Shown here piece by piece: positions 43,732 through 51,336 of a DNA stretch of 64,000 nucleotides; within the stretch, counting starts at the first letter, position 1; each line of letters starts with the position of its first letter. Origin of the DNA: Rhizobium vallis (GTDB taxonomy: Bacteria > Pseudomonadota > Alphaproteobacteria > Rhizobiales > Rhizobiaceae); contig NZ_ML133694.1 in the NCBI RefSeq assembly GCF_003985155.1, positions 186,001 to 250,000 on the forward strand. The letters run 5' to 3'. Under the pieces are notes generated by a model, which did not search any database, was not told the origin of the DNA, and saw only the letters and a program-made list of their open reading frames with translations. A program made the position numbers and the translations under genes.

Positions 43732-44844
43732 TCACAGGGCAAGGCGCGAACGCTGCCGCAGCAGGATCCACAGGAAGAACGGCCCGCCGACCGCCGCGGT
43801 GATGATGCCGATCGGCAGCTCGGCGGGGGCAACCAGGATGCGGGCGAGCACATCGGCGAAGATCAGCAGCGAGCCGCCGAGCAGGGCTGCCGCCGGCAGC
43901 AGGAAACGGTGGTCGGGGCCGATCGCCATGCGCAGGATATGCGGCACGACGATGCCGACGAAGCCGATGCCGCCGCTGACGGCGACGGACGCGCCGGTCG
44001 CAGCAGCAACGCCGACGATCGCGACATTCTTCAGCCGCTGCACCGGCACGCCCATGTGAAAGGCGGCCGCTTCGCCCAGCGTGATGGCATTGAGGCCGCG
44101 TGCCATGAAGGGCAGGACGGTGAAGGACAACAGGATGATCGGGCCGGCGGCGGCGATCTTCGTCCAGGTGGCGCCGGCAAGCGAGCCCATGCTCCAGAAG
44201 GTCAGATCGCGCAGTTGCTGGTCGTTCGCCATGGTGATCAGCAGGCCAGTCAGAGCCAGCGCGAGAGCACCGAGCGCGATGCCGGCAAGCAGCATCGTCG
44301 CCACCGAGGTTTGGCCGTGCCGGGTGGCGATCCTGTAGAGCACCAGCGTCGTGATGAGACCGCCGCCGAAGGCGGCAGCCGGTAGGGCGTAGATGCCGAG
44401 AAGGGCTGCGAGCGGGGCCGCGATGCCGCCGCCGAGCACGATAATGGTGACTGCGCCGAGGCTTGCGCCCGAGGAGACGCCGACGAGGCCGGGATCGGCC
44501 AGCGGATTGCGGAACAGGCCTTGCATCACCGTGCCGGAGACCGCAAGCGAAGCGCCGATGAGGAAGCCGAGGATGGCGCGGGGCAGGCGGATATCGAAGA
44601 TAATGATCCGGTCCCGGGCGCTGAGCGCCGCCTCGGCGCCAGCCATGTTTCTGACAACGTCGAGGATCGAGGCGTCCGAGGCGCCTGTGGTCACCGAAAA
44701 CAGCATCGAGAAGACCGAACCGGCGACAAGCAAGGCGATCGTCAGCATGGCGAGCCGCGTTCTGTCGCCCGCCTGCATGTTTTCGCGGATGCCTGTCATC
44801 GGGACGTGGCGCCTTCGCTCCGGCATGGCTTGCGGCAGAGCCAT
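43732..44844 (-). CDS. hmuU: Heme ABC transporter permease HmuU
   Basis: 370 residues. It is a FecCD/BtuC-type permease with about ten membrane helices (LRLPRAILGFLIGASLAVSGTVMQGLFRNPLADPGLVGVSSGAS motif region, GIGFVGIVVPHILRM). It is an inner-membrane channel for heme delivered by HmuT. It starts 2 bases after the hmuT stop and precedes hmuV by 9 bases. The alternate-frame translation across this region is Arg/His-rich and not real. Confidence 0.94.
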   Translation of the reverse strand: MALPQAMPERRRHVPMTGIRENMQAGDRTRLAMLTIALLVAGSVFSMLFSVTTGASDASILDVVRNMAGAEAALSARDRIIIFDIRLPRAILGFLIGASLAVSGTVMQGLFRNPLADPGLVGVSSGASLGAVTIIVLGGGIAAPLAALLGIYALPAAAFGGGLITTLVLYRIATRHGQTSVATMLLAGIALGALALALTGLLITMANDQQLRDLTFWSMGSLAGATWTKIAAAGPIILLSFTVLPFMARGLNAITLGEAAAFHMGVPVQRLKNVAIVGVAAATGASVAVSGGIGFVGIVVPHILRMAIGPDHRFLLPAAALLGGSLLIFADVLARILVAPAELPIGIITAAVGGPFFLWILLRQRSRLAL

Positions 44845-44846
44845 GA

Positions 44847-45776
44847 TCAGCCCCCGTAGATCGCCGCATTGAGCTCGCGCGCGGCGGCTGCCGTGCGCGG
44901 GCCGAAGCCTAGCAGGTAGATGCCGTCCATCCGGACGATCGCCTTCTTCTCACCTGCCGGCGTCAACGCGATTGCCGGCTGCGCCAGCAGGTCCTCATTC
45001 CCTGTGCCGGCGCCATCGCCGCGGTCCATCATCAGGATGAGATCGGGCTTGGCTTCGATGATCGCCTCGTCCGTCAGCGGCTTGTAGCCGGGGAAGGCGT
45101 CGACGGCGTTGACGGCACCGGCAAGCTTGATGATGCCATCGGCCGCCGTGCCGGTGCCCGACGCCATGATCCGGCCGTTCTGGGCGCTGAGGATGAAGAG
45201 AACGCGCTTGCGCTCGGCCTCCGGGCGCCTTTCGGCATCGGCGATCGCCGCGTCGAGATCGGCTGCGACCTTTGTTTCGAGTGCTTTCGCCTTGTCGGGT
45301 ACGCCGAGCAGCGTGCCGACGCGATCGATCTTGGCGAGAATGCCGTCGCGGGTGAAGGGGCTCGGCACGGTCTCGAAGGGCACGCTGGCATTCTTCAGCA
45401 CGGCAAGGGCCTCCTGCGGGCCGGAGCCCTCGACGGCGATGATCGCCGTCGGGTTCATGGCAAGGATGCCTTCAGGCGAAAGCGCCCGCATGTAACCGAC
45501 ATTGGGCAGCTTCAGCGCGGCCTGCGGATAGGTGCTCGTCGTGTCGCGGGCGATCAGCCGGCTTTCCTCGCCGAGCGCATAGACGATCTCGGTGACGTCA
45601 CCGCCGACCGAGACCAGGCGCGACGTGTCGAGCTTCTTCTCTTCGGCATGGGCGGCGCGAGCGAAGGCGAAGCTTTTGCCTGCCTGCGCCGACGGGATCA
45701 GCGGCAGGGCCATGACAACAGCCGTCAGGGCCAGTTCCCAGGGACGGATCCGGCGCAGATTGTTACGCATCGTCAT
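44847..45776 (-). CDS. hmuT: Periplasmic heme-binding protein HmuT
   Basis: 309 residues from the ATG at 45774-45776 (a second ATG two codons on is possible). The signal peptide runs to about residue 40 (PWELALTAVVMALPLIPSAQAG region). The mature protein is a class-III binding fold with RLVSVGGDVTEIVYALGEE, VGYMRALSPEGILAMNPTAII and LTDEAIIEAKPDLILMMDRG. It collects heme from the TonB-dependent receptor and passes it to HmuUV. Confidence 0.93.
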   Translation of the reverse strand: MTMRNNLRRIRPWELALTAVVMALPLIPSAQAGKSFAFARAAHAEEKKLDTSRLVSVGGDVTEIVYALGEESRLIARDTTSTYPQAALKLPNVGYMRALSPEGILAMNPTAIIAVEGSGPQEALAVLKNASVPFETVPSPFTRDGILAKIDRVGTLLGVPDKAKALETKVAADLDAAIADAERRPEAERKRVLFILSAQNGRIMASGTGTAADGIIKLAGAVNAVDAFPGYKPLTDEAIIEAKPDLILMMDRGDGAGTGNEDLLAQPAIALTPAGEKKAIVRMDGIYLLGFGPRTAAAARELNAAIYGG

Positions 45777-45787
45777 CGCTATGATCC

Positions 45788-46837
45788 TTATGCGGCGACA
45801 CTTGCCGCCCGCGGCAGGTTTTCCATGATCTCGCGCCACTCCGAGCGCTCGCCGACGCCTTCCTGCCGCTTGCCGAAGAACTGGATGATCATCTCGCCCT
45901 CGGCATTGTAGGCTTCGAGCGAGGTGACGTGGCCGTCCTTGGTCGGCTTGCGCACGGCCCAGGTCTCGGCAATATGGTCCTGGCGCAGATGCAGGTGGAA
46001 GGTTGGGTCCATGATGTTGATCCACGGACCCATGGACTGCACGTTGAAGATCGGGCCGGAATGGATCTGGACGATGCCGTTATTGGCGACGAAACACATG
46101 ATCGGCAGACCTGATTTCACCGAAGCATGCATCATGTCTGCCGTCGCGGTGTTGTCGAGCTTCCAGGCATAGTCGTCGCCGACGGTGCGCACGGCCGCCT
46201 GGCGGCCGATCTTCAGGCGCTTCAGCATGCCGAAGAATTCGTGCGTGTCGGTGAGCTTGCTCCAGTTGTCGCGCAGCTCGTTACGGCTGACGTCGGCGGT
46301 CTCATCGGCGGCATTCGAGATTTCGGCTTCGACGAATTCCTGCGACTGGTCTTCGAGCCGCAGCTCGGCGACGATCGCGTGATAGGCCTCGACATTCGAA
46401 TTCGGGCGCAGATGCACCTTGTGCACGGCGTTACCCGCTTTGTCGAAATATTGCAGGCTGAGGCGCTCCTGGTCGCCATCCTTCTTGGAGACCGCGAAGC
46501 CATGCTCCCAGCGGCTCGGGAAGATGCGCAGGTCGATGTTCTCGCCGAGGACGATCGCGGCCTGCGCGCCGCTCTTGATGTTTTCGAAGATGCCGATCTT
46601 CTCGTGCACCGCGCTTTCGTTGCGCGACAGTGCCAGGACTTCGCCGAGGCGTTCGACGCGCTCAAGAAGCTTCAATGCGCTGCCATCGATGCGGGTCACG
46701 CTGATGCCGGTTTCGGCGGCGACGAGGGCCGCTTCGGAGATCTTCAGCCGGGCGGCGATATCGCGCTCGCGCATCTTCGGGTTTTCAGCGCGAAATGCGC
46801 GGATTTCTGATGGAGCCGGTCTTTTCTGCTCAGTCAT
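45788..46837 (-). CDS. hmuS: Hemin-degrading factor HmuS
   Basis: 349 residues made of two related HemS/ChuX-like halves (about 1-170 and 180-349), with WEHGFAVSKKDGDQERLSLQYFD and LPIMCFVANNGIVQIHSGPIFN near the heme site. It is a cytoplasmic heme-binding or heme-degrading protein that releases iron from imported heme. It is placed between hmuP and hmuT, 8 bases after hmuP. Confidence 0.94.
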   Translation of the reverse strand: MTEQKRPAPSEIRAFRAENPKMRERDIAARLKISEAALVAAETGISVTRIDGSALKLLERVERLGEVLALSRNESAVHEKIGIFENIKSGAQAAIVLGENIDLRIFPSRWEHGFAVSKKDGDQERLSLQYFDKAGNAVHKVHLRPNSNVEAYHAIVAELRLEDQSQEFVEAEISNAADETADVSRNELRDNWSKLTDTHEFFGMLKRLKIGRQAAVRTVGDDYAWKLDNTATADMMHASVKSGLPIMCFVANNGIVQIHSGPIFNVQSMGPWINIMDPTFHLHLRQDHIAETWAVRKPTKDGHVTSLEAYNAEGEMIIQFFGKRQEGVGERSEWREIMENLPRAASVAA

Positions 46838-46845
46838 GTCTTGCC

Positions 46846-47025
46846 CTATTTATTGAGAATGAGTTTGCCCTGGCGGGTGATCTTCAGGCGGTAAACCAGC
46901 CCGTCGTGTCGAATCATGATCTCGTTCGTGCCGCGGAAAAGATCCGCGCTTTCGACGATCCGGTGCTGCGCCGCCGGCTCGCCCGGCAGTGGCGCATGCT
47001 TAAAGCTATCTGGCTCAACCATCAT
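46846..47025 (-). CDS. hmuP: Hemin uptake protein HmuP
   Basis: 59 residues if started at the ATG at 47023-47025; the same frame can begin at 47103 (85 residues). The conserved C-terminus SADLFRGTNEIMIRHDGLVYRLKITRQGKLILNK is typical HmuP/HemP. The shorter start is preferred because relatives are about 55-65 residues and because a TTGACT box at 47134-47139 would place transcription start near or after the 47103 ATG. HmuP is a small activator needed for heme-uptake expression in rhizobia. It is first in the hmu operon. Confidence 0.85.
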   Translation of the reverse strand: MMVEPDSFKHAPLPGEPAAQHRIVESADLFRGTNEIMIRHDGLVYRLKITRQGKLILNK

Positions 47026-47126
47026 TTCGGCTGGCAGTTCCGTGAGGCCGGGGATCGGAAGGTTCCCGGTTGTGGCGACAATTATCTTGACTTTCCTACT
47101 CATAATTTTTTAAAGACGCAATAGGA

Positions 47127-47139
47127 GACTGATACAGTC
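47127..47139. promoter_or_regulatory. Palindrome in the divergent hmuP / 47182 promoter region
   Basis: GACTG-ATA-CAGTC is a perfect inverted repeat. Its minus-strand edge overlaps a TTGACT -35-like box pointing towards hmuP. It is a candidate iron-regulatory operator, but it does not match the RirA TGA-N9-TCA pattern (spacing here is 5), so the regulator is unassigned. Confidence 0.4.
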
Positions 47140-47181
47140 AAGTTTTGAGATTGCCGATATCGGGACAATGCGGAGAAGGTT

Positions 47182-47607
47182 ATGACGGTGAGGTTTGCGG
47201 CTGTTGCGGCCGGCATGGTGATGGCGGTTGCGGGCGTAGCCCAAGCGCAGGAGGCGGCATCCGCAAATTCCCTCGATGTCGAACTCAATGCGCTCGCGCC
47301 CTCGCAGAAGGGCTGCATGATGACCTTCGTGGCGCTCAACAAATTGCCCGCCGCCATCAGCAAAGTTTCCTTCGAACTCGCTTTCTTCAACGACAAGAAC
47401 GCCGTCGACCGCATCACTGTGCTCGATTTCCGCGATCTGCCGCAGGGCAAGAAGCGTGTGCGTCAGTTCGACATGCCGAATGTCAAATGCGAGAGCGTCA
47501 CCCGCATCCTCATCAACGACACGCCGGTCTGCGATGGGCCGGCAGCCGGCGAATGCATGAAGGGTCTCATCACCCGCTCGCAGATATCAGTTCCCTTCGA
47601 GGGTTAG
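47182..47607 (+). CDS. Secreted protein of unknown function beside the heme locus
   Basis: 141 residues from ATG 47182 with GGAGAAGG upstream. A signal peptide is cleaved near AQAQEA (about residue 23). The mature part has three cysteines (GCMMTF, NVKCES, PVCDG plus GECM) and beta-rich stretches (KVSFELAFFND, TRILINDTPVC). No domain is recognised. It is divergent from hmuP and upstream of tonB on the same strand. Its TAG stop coincides with the first bases of the RIME-like element. Confidence 0.75.
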   Translation: MTVRFAAVAAGMVMAVAGVAQAQEAASANSLDVELNALAPSQKGCMMTFVALNKLPAAISKVSFELAFFNDKNAVDRITVLDFRDLPQGKKRVRQFDMPNVKCESVTRILINDTPVCDGPAAGECMKGLITRSQISVPFEG

Positions 47608-47694
47608 AGCATTTCCACGCGGGAAATGCTCTATCTCTTTATTTTCACGCAATTCCGGACGCAAAACCGCTGCTCACTTTTGCTGGAATTGCTC
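47605..47694. repeat. RIME-like double-palindrome element
   Basis: Two successive palindromes are seen. The first is AGAGCATTTCC...GGAAATGCTCT at 47606-47632. The second has outer arms GCAATTCC/GGAATTGC (47649-47656 and 47685-47692) with inner GCAAAA/TTTTGC. The composition is that of the rhizobial intergenic mosaic elements. It starts in the stop codon of the upstream gene and lies between it and tonB. Confidence 0.8.
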
Positions 47695-47753
47695 AGGATT
47701 ACGCCGGGGGATGAACCCGGCGGACATGTTTCAGGGTGTCCGAGGCATAAGCA

Positions 47754-49076
47754 ATGGCGATTTCAGCGAAGTCCAGATCGAGACACGTGCTCATCGGCGC
47801 GGCGTACACTGACGGCAGCCTGAACGACAACATTCCCGGCATGCATCCCGGCCACGAGTTGTCCGACCTTCGCAACGTGCTGCGCCAGCCCGCCGGCGAG
47901 ACGGTGATCCACTATACGCGTTTTTCGCAGATATCTTCCTTTCCCGACCATCCGGAAACCGAGCCGGTCGCACCCGTTTCCGCGCCGCCGATGGATGCGG
48001 CGGTGGAAAAGCAGGAAGACGGGAAGATGCCGGTGCGGCGACGGGTGTTGCTGACCTGCGTTGGTTCGCTAATTTTTCACGCGGCGTTGGCTGCAGTGCT
48101 GATCATGGCCTTCCCGAAGACCCCCGAGGAGGCGGTCGAGGAAGCCGGTGAAGCGGTCAGCGTCGTGATGTACGGCAACTCCGACGTCGACCAGACCGCT
48201 GCCGGCGAAACCGAGGTGAGCGTGCAGGAAGAGATCATTCCAGAGGCTGTCGAGCCGGATACGATCCAGCCGACCGAAACGGCCAGCGTTCAACCGGAAG
48301 CCTTTCAGCCGACCGAGATCTCACCGGTCGAGACGCAGGACCCGATACAGCAAACTCTCGCTCCTGTGCTGACGCGCATCTCGCCGGAATCCGTGGCGGC
48401 CGTCGAGCCGGAGGTTCTGGTTTCCGAAGCGCCGGCTGAAACTGCCGTTGCACAGCCGATGTCGACCGTCGTTCCGGAGGAGCAGACGCCCGCCGATGAA
48501 ATTCCCCCGGACGTGCAACCGTCGCAGACGCCGCCTGTCGCCGCAGCCGCGCCCGAAGTGGTGAAACCGGTCAAGGCGGCAGAGGTCCAGCCGGAACCGG
48601 ACGCGCCGAAGGAAAGGACGCCGATGCCGAAGCCGAAAGCGGTGGTGCAGGAAAAGCCGAAGCCGGTTGAAAAGAAGCGCCCTCCGAAAAAGGCTTCGGG
48701 TTCGCAAGGCGAGGCGCAGCAGGATTCCGTGAAGGGCGTTGCCGAGGGGGACCGGTCGGTTCAATCGGATCGCAACTCGCGCACCGCCGGCAACAATGAT
48801 GGAGTCGGAACTGCAGCCCTTGCCAATTACGACGGGAAGGTGCGCAGCCGCATTCGCCGTGCGATCAGAAGTCCTCGTGGTGTCAAGGGAACCGTGGTCG
48901 TCTCGTTTTCCGTGAATGGCAGCGGCGGCCTGACTTCCGTTCGCGTCGTCAGCGGGTCCGGCGTTGCCGAAATCGATCAGCTTGCCGTCAACGCCATCCG
49001 GCGGGCGGCGCCATTCGGCCCGACGCCAGGTGGCGATGGACGGAATTTTACCTCCTTGCCGATCGCCATCGAATAA
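47754..49076 (+). CDS. tonB: TonB-family energy transducer
   Basis: 440 residues. An N-terminal cytoplasmic stretch of about 95 residues precedes one membrane anchor (VLLTCVGSLIFHAALAAVLIMAF). A long Pro/Glu/Val-rich periplasmic linker (about 120-330, with KPKPVEKKRPP-like basic repeats) follows. It ends in a TonB domain (YDGKVRSRIRRAIRSPRGVKGTVVVSFSVNGSGGLTSVRVV). It links inner-membrane energy to outer-membrane heme or siderophore receptors. The cytoplasmic extension is long for TonB. The heme genes around it point to heme uptake; no exbBD is adjacent. Confidence 0.88.
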   Translation: MAISAKSRSRHVLIGAAYTDGSLNDNIPGMHPGHELSDLRNVLRQPAGETVIHYTRFSQISSFPDHPETEPVAPVSAPPMDAAVEKQEDGKMPVRRRVLLTCVGSLIFHAALAAVLIMAFPKTPEEAVEEAGEAVSVVMYGNSDVDQTAAGETEVSVQEEIIPEAVEPDTIQPTETASVQPEAFQPTEISPVETQDPIQQTLAPVLTRISPESVAAVEPEVLVSEAPAETAVAQPMSTVVPEEQTPADEIPPDVQPSQTPPVAAAAPEVVKPVKAAEVQPEPDAPKERTPMPKPKAVVQEKPKPVEKKRPPKKASGSQGEAQQDSVKGVAEGDRSVQSDRNSRTAGNNDGVGTAALANYDGKVRSRIRRAIRSPRGVKGTVVVSFSVNGSGGLTSVRVVSGSGVAEIDQLAVNAIRRAAPFGPTPGGDGRNFTSLPIAIE

Positions 49077-49183
49077 TATGATAAAAATTATCAACTTTAT
49101 ACTTTACTCTAAAAATCAGGTTTAATAAGGTCCGCTCGCACACGCAGGAATCGTGTGACGATCAACGAGCGAACGGGTGGTAT

Positions 49184-49591
49184 ATGGCTCGCAAGGGCAA
49201 GAAGGGATCGAACCGGGAGGCTCGCGATACCGCGGGTGAGGATGCCGATCAGACATCCGCCGGACGATCCAAACTGGATGGCCGCAGTTTCCTCTATGTC
49301 GGCGGCCGCGACTGCCAGGTGGCGCATCTTCGCCAGATCTGCAGCAATTTCGGCGCCGAGCTCATTCATCACGACGGTGGCCTGCGCGAAGCGGTCTCGC
49401 GCATCGATACCGTCCTTCCCTCGGTCGACTGCGTGTTCTGCCCGATCGACTGTATCAGCCACGATGCCTGCCTGCGCGTGAAGACCGGCTGCAAGAAATT
49501 CGGCAAGGCCTTCATCCCGCTTCGCAACGGCAGCAAATCAAGCCTGGAGCGTGCGCTGCAGACGATGAACGAACGAGACACTTCCCGATGA
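49184..49591 (+). CDS. DUF2325-domain protein
   Basis: 135 residues. A basic 30-residue N-terminus leads to a DUF2325 domain (FLYVGGRDCQVAHLRQICSNFGAELIHHDGG, CVFCPIDCISHDACLRVKTGCKKFGK) rich in Cys and His and Rossmann-like in its start. In other alphaproteobacteria such genes lie in iron/heme loci. The AT-rich 107-bp gap before it may hold a separate promoter. The next gene overlaps by 4 bases. The function is unknown; metal or heme binding is inferred from residues and context. Confidence 0.82.
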   Translation: MARKGKKGSNREARDTAGEDADQTSAGRSKLDGRSFLYVGGRDCQVAHLRQICSNFGAELIHHDGGLREAVSRIDTVLPSVDCVFCPIDCISHDACLRVKTGCKKFGKAFIPLRNGSKSSLERALQTMNERDTSR

Positions 49592-49842
49592 ACGACGACG
49601 GCTTTACCATGATCGGCCTGCACAAGCTCGCCGCGCAGACGGGCGAGGGCCTCGTGCCCGAGCTCTACGAACTCTTCCAGAGCCATGTCGAACGCCAGCA
49701 GATCTACCAGAATGTGACGCTGTTTCCGACCTGGGAGGCCCGCATGCCCGGAGAAACCGCAACAAGATCGCTTGGCCCGGCGGCGGCAAACGGCAATAAT
49801 ATCCTTGCCTTTCCCTCGCGTGCGGCAAAGAGGAAGGCGTAA
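49588..49842 (+). CDS. Small unknown protein between DUF2325 and heme monooxygenase genes
   Basis: 84 residues from the ATG at 49588, overlapping the DUF2325 stop (ATGA). It contains MIGLHKLAAQTGEGLVPELYELFQSHVERQQIYQN with two His residues, then a Gly/Ala/Asn-rich tail. There is no membrane segment or signal. Coupled translation and the 9-base gap to the next gene support it as a real member of the heme operon. I do not recognise a family. Confidence 0.75.
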   Translation: MNDDGFTMIGLHKLAAQTGEGLVPELYELFQSHVERQQIYQNVTLFPTWEARMPGETATRSLGPAAANGNNILAFPSRAAKRKA

Positions 49843-49851
49843 GGAGGCTTC

Positions 49852-50166
49852 ATGTATATCGCAATGAACCGCTTCAAGGTTTCAACCGGGAGCGAAGGTG
49901 ATTTCGAGACGGTCTGGCGCAATCGCGATTCCAGCCTGGCCGAGGTGCCCGGCTTCGTCGAATTCCGCCTGCTGCGCGGCAAGGTCAACGAAGAGGAGGG
50001 TTATACGCTCTATTCCTCGCACACGGTCTGGAGCAGCGAAGCGGATTTTCAGAACTGGACGAAATCCGAGAGCTTTCGCGCAGCGCACCGCAATGCCGGC
50101 GACCGCAAGGCGATGTACAAGGGACCGCCGGTTTTCGAGGGTTTTAATGTGGTTGATGGGATTTAA
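49852..50166 (+). CDS. IsdG-type heme-degrading monooxygenase (HmuQ/HmuD-like)
   Basis: 104 residues with AAGGAGG before ATG 49852. It has a ferredoxin-like ABM fold. The catalytic triad of IsdG-family heme oxygenases is visible as N6, W69 and H79; the W-to-H spacing of 10 equals that of IsdG (N7, W66, H76). It should open the heme ring in the cytoplasm and release iron. Next to tonB and hmuPSTUV it gives a complete heme-iron route, and it corresponds in context to HmuQ/HmuD of Bradyrhizobium. Confidence 0.85.
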   Translation: MYIAMNRFKVSTGSEGDFETVWRNRDSSLAEVPGFVEFRLLRGKVNEEEGYTLYSSHTVWSSEADFQNWTKSESFRAAHRNAGDRKAMYKGPPVFEGFNVVDGI

Positions 50167-50236
50167 CTGCGGTTGATGTGGCGTGACTTAGCTCTTGGCT
50201 GAAATCTTCATTTTGTTCGGCCTGGCCCCACGCGCA

Positions 50237-50373
50237 CCCTCATTCCTGTGCTCGTCACAGGAATCCAGCTACGGCGCGTCTGCGCCGTGAATGAATCAAT
50301 ACCGTGGGGAAGAGTCTTTTGCGCCCAAGGACTTGGGCGCGCTGGATTCCTGTGACAGGCACAGGAATGAGGG
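50237..50373. repeat. 137-bp palindromic element, copy 2 (core inverted relative to copy 1)
   Basis: Arms at 50237-50268 and 50342-50373 are identical, arm for arm, to those of copy 1 (41501-41640), including the two bases that distinguish left from right. The 73-bp core matches the reverse complement of copy 1's core. It lies between the heme monooxygenase gene and the DUF423 gene and has no coding content. Confidence 0.9.
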
Positions 50374-50406
50374 AGGAGAGGGCTTGAACCGTCAGCAAAA
50401 GCTCTC

Positions 50407-50784
50407 TCAAGCCCTGACGCGAAACACCGCGCCCGCCGCCACCGCCAGCCAGCCCAGCATCATCGCCCAGCCGCCGGTCGGCGCGGCATAGGGGAAGAGG
50501 CCGGAGCCGGTAAAGCGGAGCGTGACGAGGTCGCCGGCAAAGAGAGATGTTCCCAAGATCATCAGGAAACCGGCCAGCCAGGCGGTTTTGAGCCTGGCGG
50601 CGCCGAGCGCCAATGCCAGCAGGGCAGGGGCGTGCGCTAGGCACATGGTGGATGCGGATGCTGCCAGATTGGCCTCACCCCCGCCATGGGCGGCAAGGGC
50701 GGCAAGCGCTACGCCGGCGACGCCGAACAGGCCGGCAAAGAGATAGAGCACCGGCTCTATGCGCGTGTTCAGGCTCATCGTCAT
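50407..50784 (-). CDS. DUF423 membrane protein
   Basis: 125 residues, four membrane helices (about 10-32, 44-64, 68-88, 98-120), with the DUF423 pattern FGVAGVALAALAAHG and GWLAVAAGAVFRVRA. It is an inner-membrane protein of unknown function. The start ATG (50782-50784) overlaps the stop of the hemoglobin gene, so the two are coupled. Confidence 0.88.
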   Translation of the reverse strand: MTMSLNTRIEPVLYLFAGLFGVAGVALAALAAHGGGEANLAASASTMCLAHAPALLALALGAARLKTAWLAGFLMILGTSLFAGDLVTLRFTGSGLFPYAAPTGGWAMMLGWLAVAAGAVFRVRA

Positions 50785-51170
50785 TCCTTGTTCTGCATGT
50801 GATAGGCGAGGCGCTCGACCGGCGCCCAGATGAGATCGCGCAGCGCCTGGCTCGATATCGTCTCGTCAAGGGCGCGGCGGAAGCAGAGCAGCCATTCGTC
50901 GCGCTCGACCGGGCCGATCTCGGCGACGAAATGGCGGCTGCGCAGGCGGGGATGGCCGCGCTTGTCGGTATAGAGCGGCGGGCCGCCGAGATAACCGGTC
51001 ATATATTCGTAGAATTTCTCTTCGCTGCCTTCGAGGCTCGGCGGATGCACGGCACGCACGTTGCTTGCCTCCGGCAGCGTGTCCATCAGCGCGTAGAAGC
51101 GATGCGTCAGCGCCCGCACGGCGGCATCGCCGCCGATTGCCTCATAGAGTGTAGTGACCTTCTCCGTCAC
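50781..51170 (-). CDS. Group II truncated hemoglobin
   Basis: 129 residues from the GTG at 51168-51170 (GGGGATGG upstream); the frame also allows an ATG at 51209. It shows TTLYEAIGGDAAVRALTHRFYALMD, MTGYLGGPPLYTDKRGHPRLRSRHFVAEIGP (proximal heme histidine in RHF) and RDEWLLCFRRALDE (Trp of group II). It binds heme and O2 or NO in the cytoplasm, probably for detoxification. It is coupled to the DUF423 gene. Confidence 0.9.
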   Translation of the reverse strand: MTEKVTTLYEAIGGDAAVRALTHRFYALMDTLPEASNVRAVHPPSLEGSEEKFYEYMTGYLGGPPLYTDKRGHPRLRSRHFVAEIGPVERDEWLLCFRRALDETISSQALRDLIWAPVERLAYHMQNKE

Positions 51171-51300
51171 GAAACCATCCCCAATGCCATTCCAGCCCCG
51201 CTCCTTCATGCACCTCAGTGAAAATGATCGCAACTGTCATCAAGGTGCCGCGGCATTTCGCCCATAATGCCGGCACAGCAAGGGATTGTATCGATTCTTC

Positions 51301-51327
51301 TTGACAAAACCGTCCGGACGGTATCTT
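51301..51327 (+). promoter_or_regulatory. Promoter with embedded TetR operator
   Basis: A perfect -35 TTGACA (51301-51306) and a -10-like TATCTT (51322-51327) flank a perfect 14-bp palindrome ACCGTCCGGACGGT (51309-51322). The TetR start codon is only 10 bases after the -10 box and no Shine-Dalgarno is present. This suggests a leaderless mRNA and autorepression by the TetR protein. Confidence 0.7.
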
Positions 51328-51336
51328 TATTATTTT

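Noticed and set aside
43724..44869. A 381-residue Arg/His-rich frame overlapping hmuU
   Set aside because: It is the shifted-frame shadow of the permease gene; the hmuU frame gives a clean ten-helix FecCD protein.
47127..47139. The hmuP palindrome as a RirA iron-responsive operator
   Set aside because: The RirA pattern needs TGA-N9-TCA; here the spacing is TGA-N5-TCA, so only an unassigned palindrome is reported.
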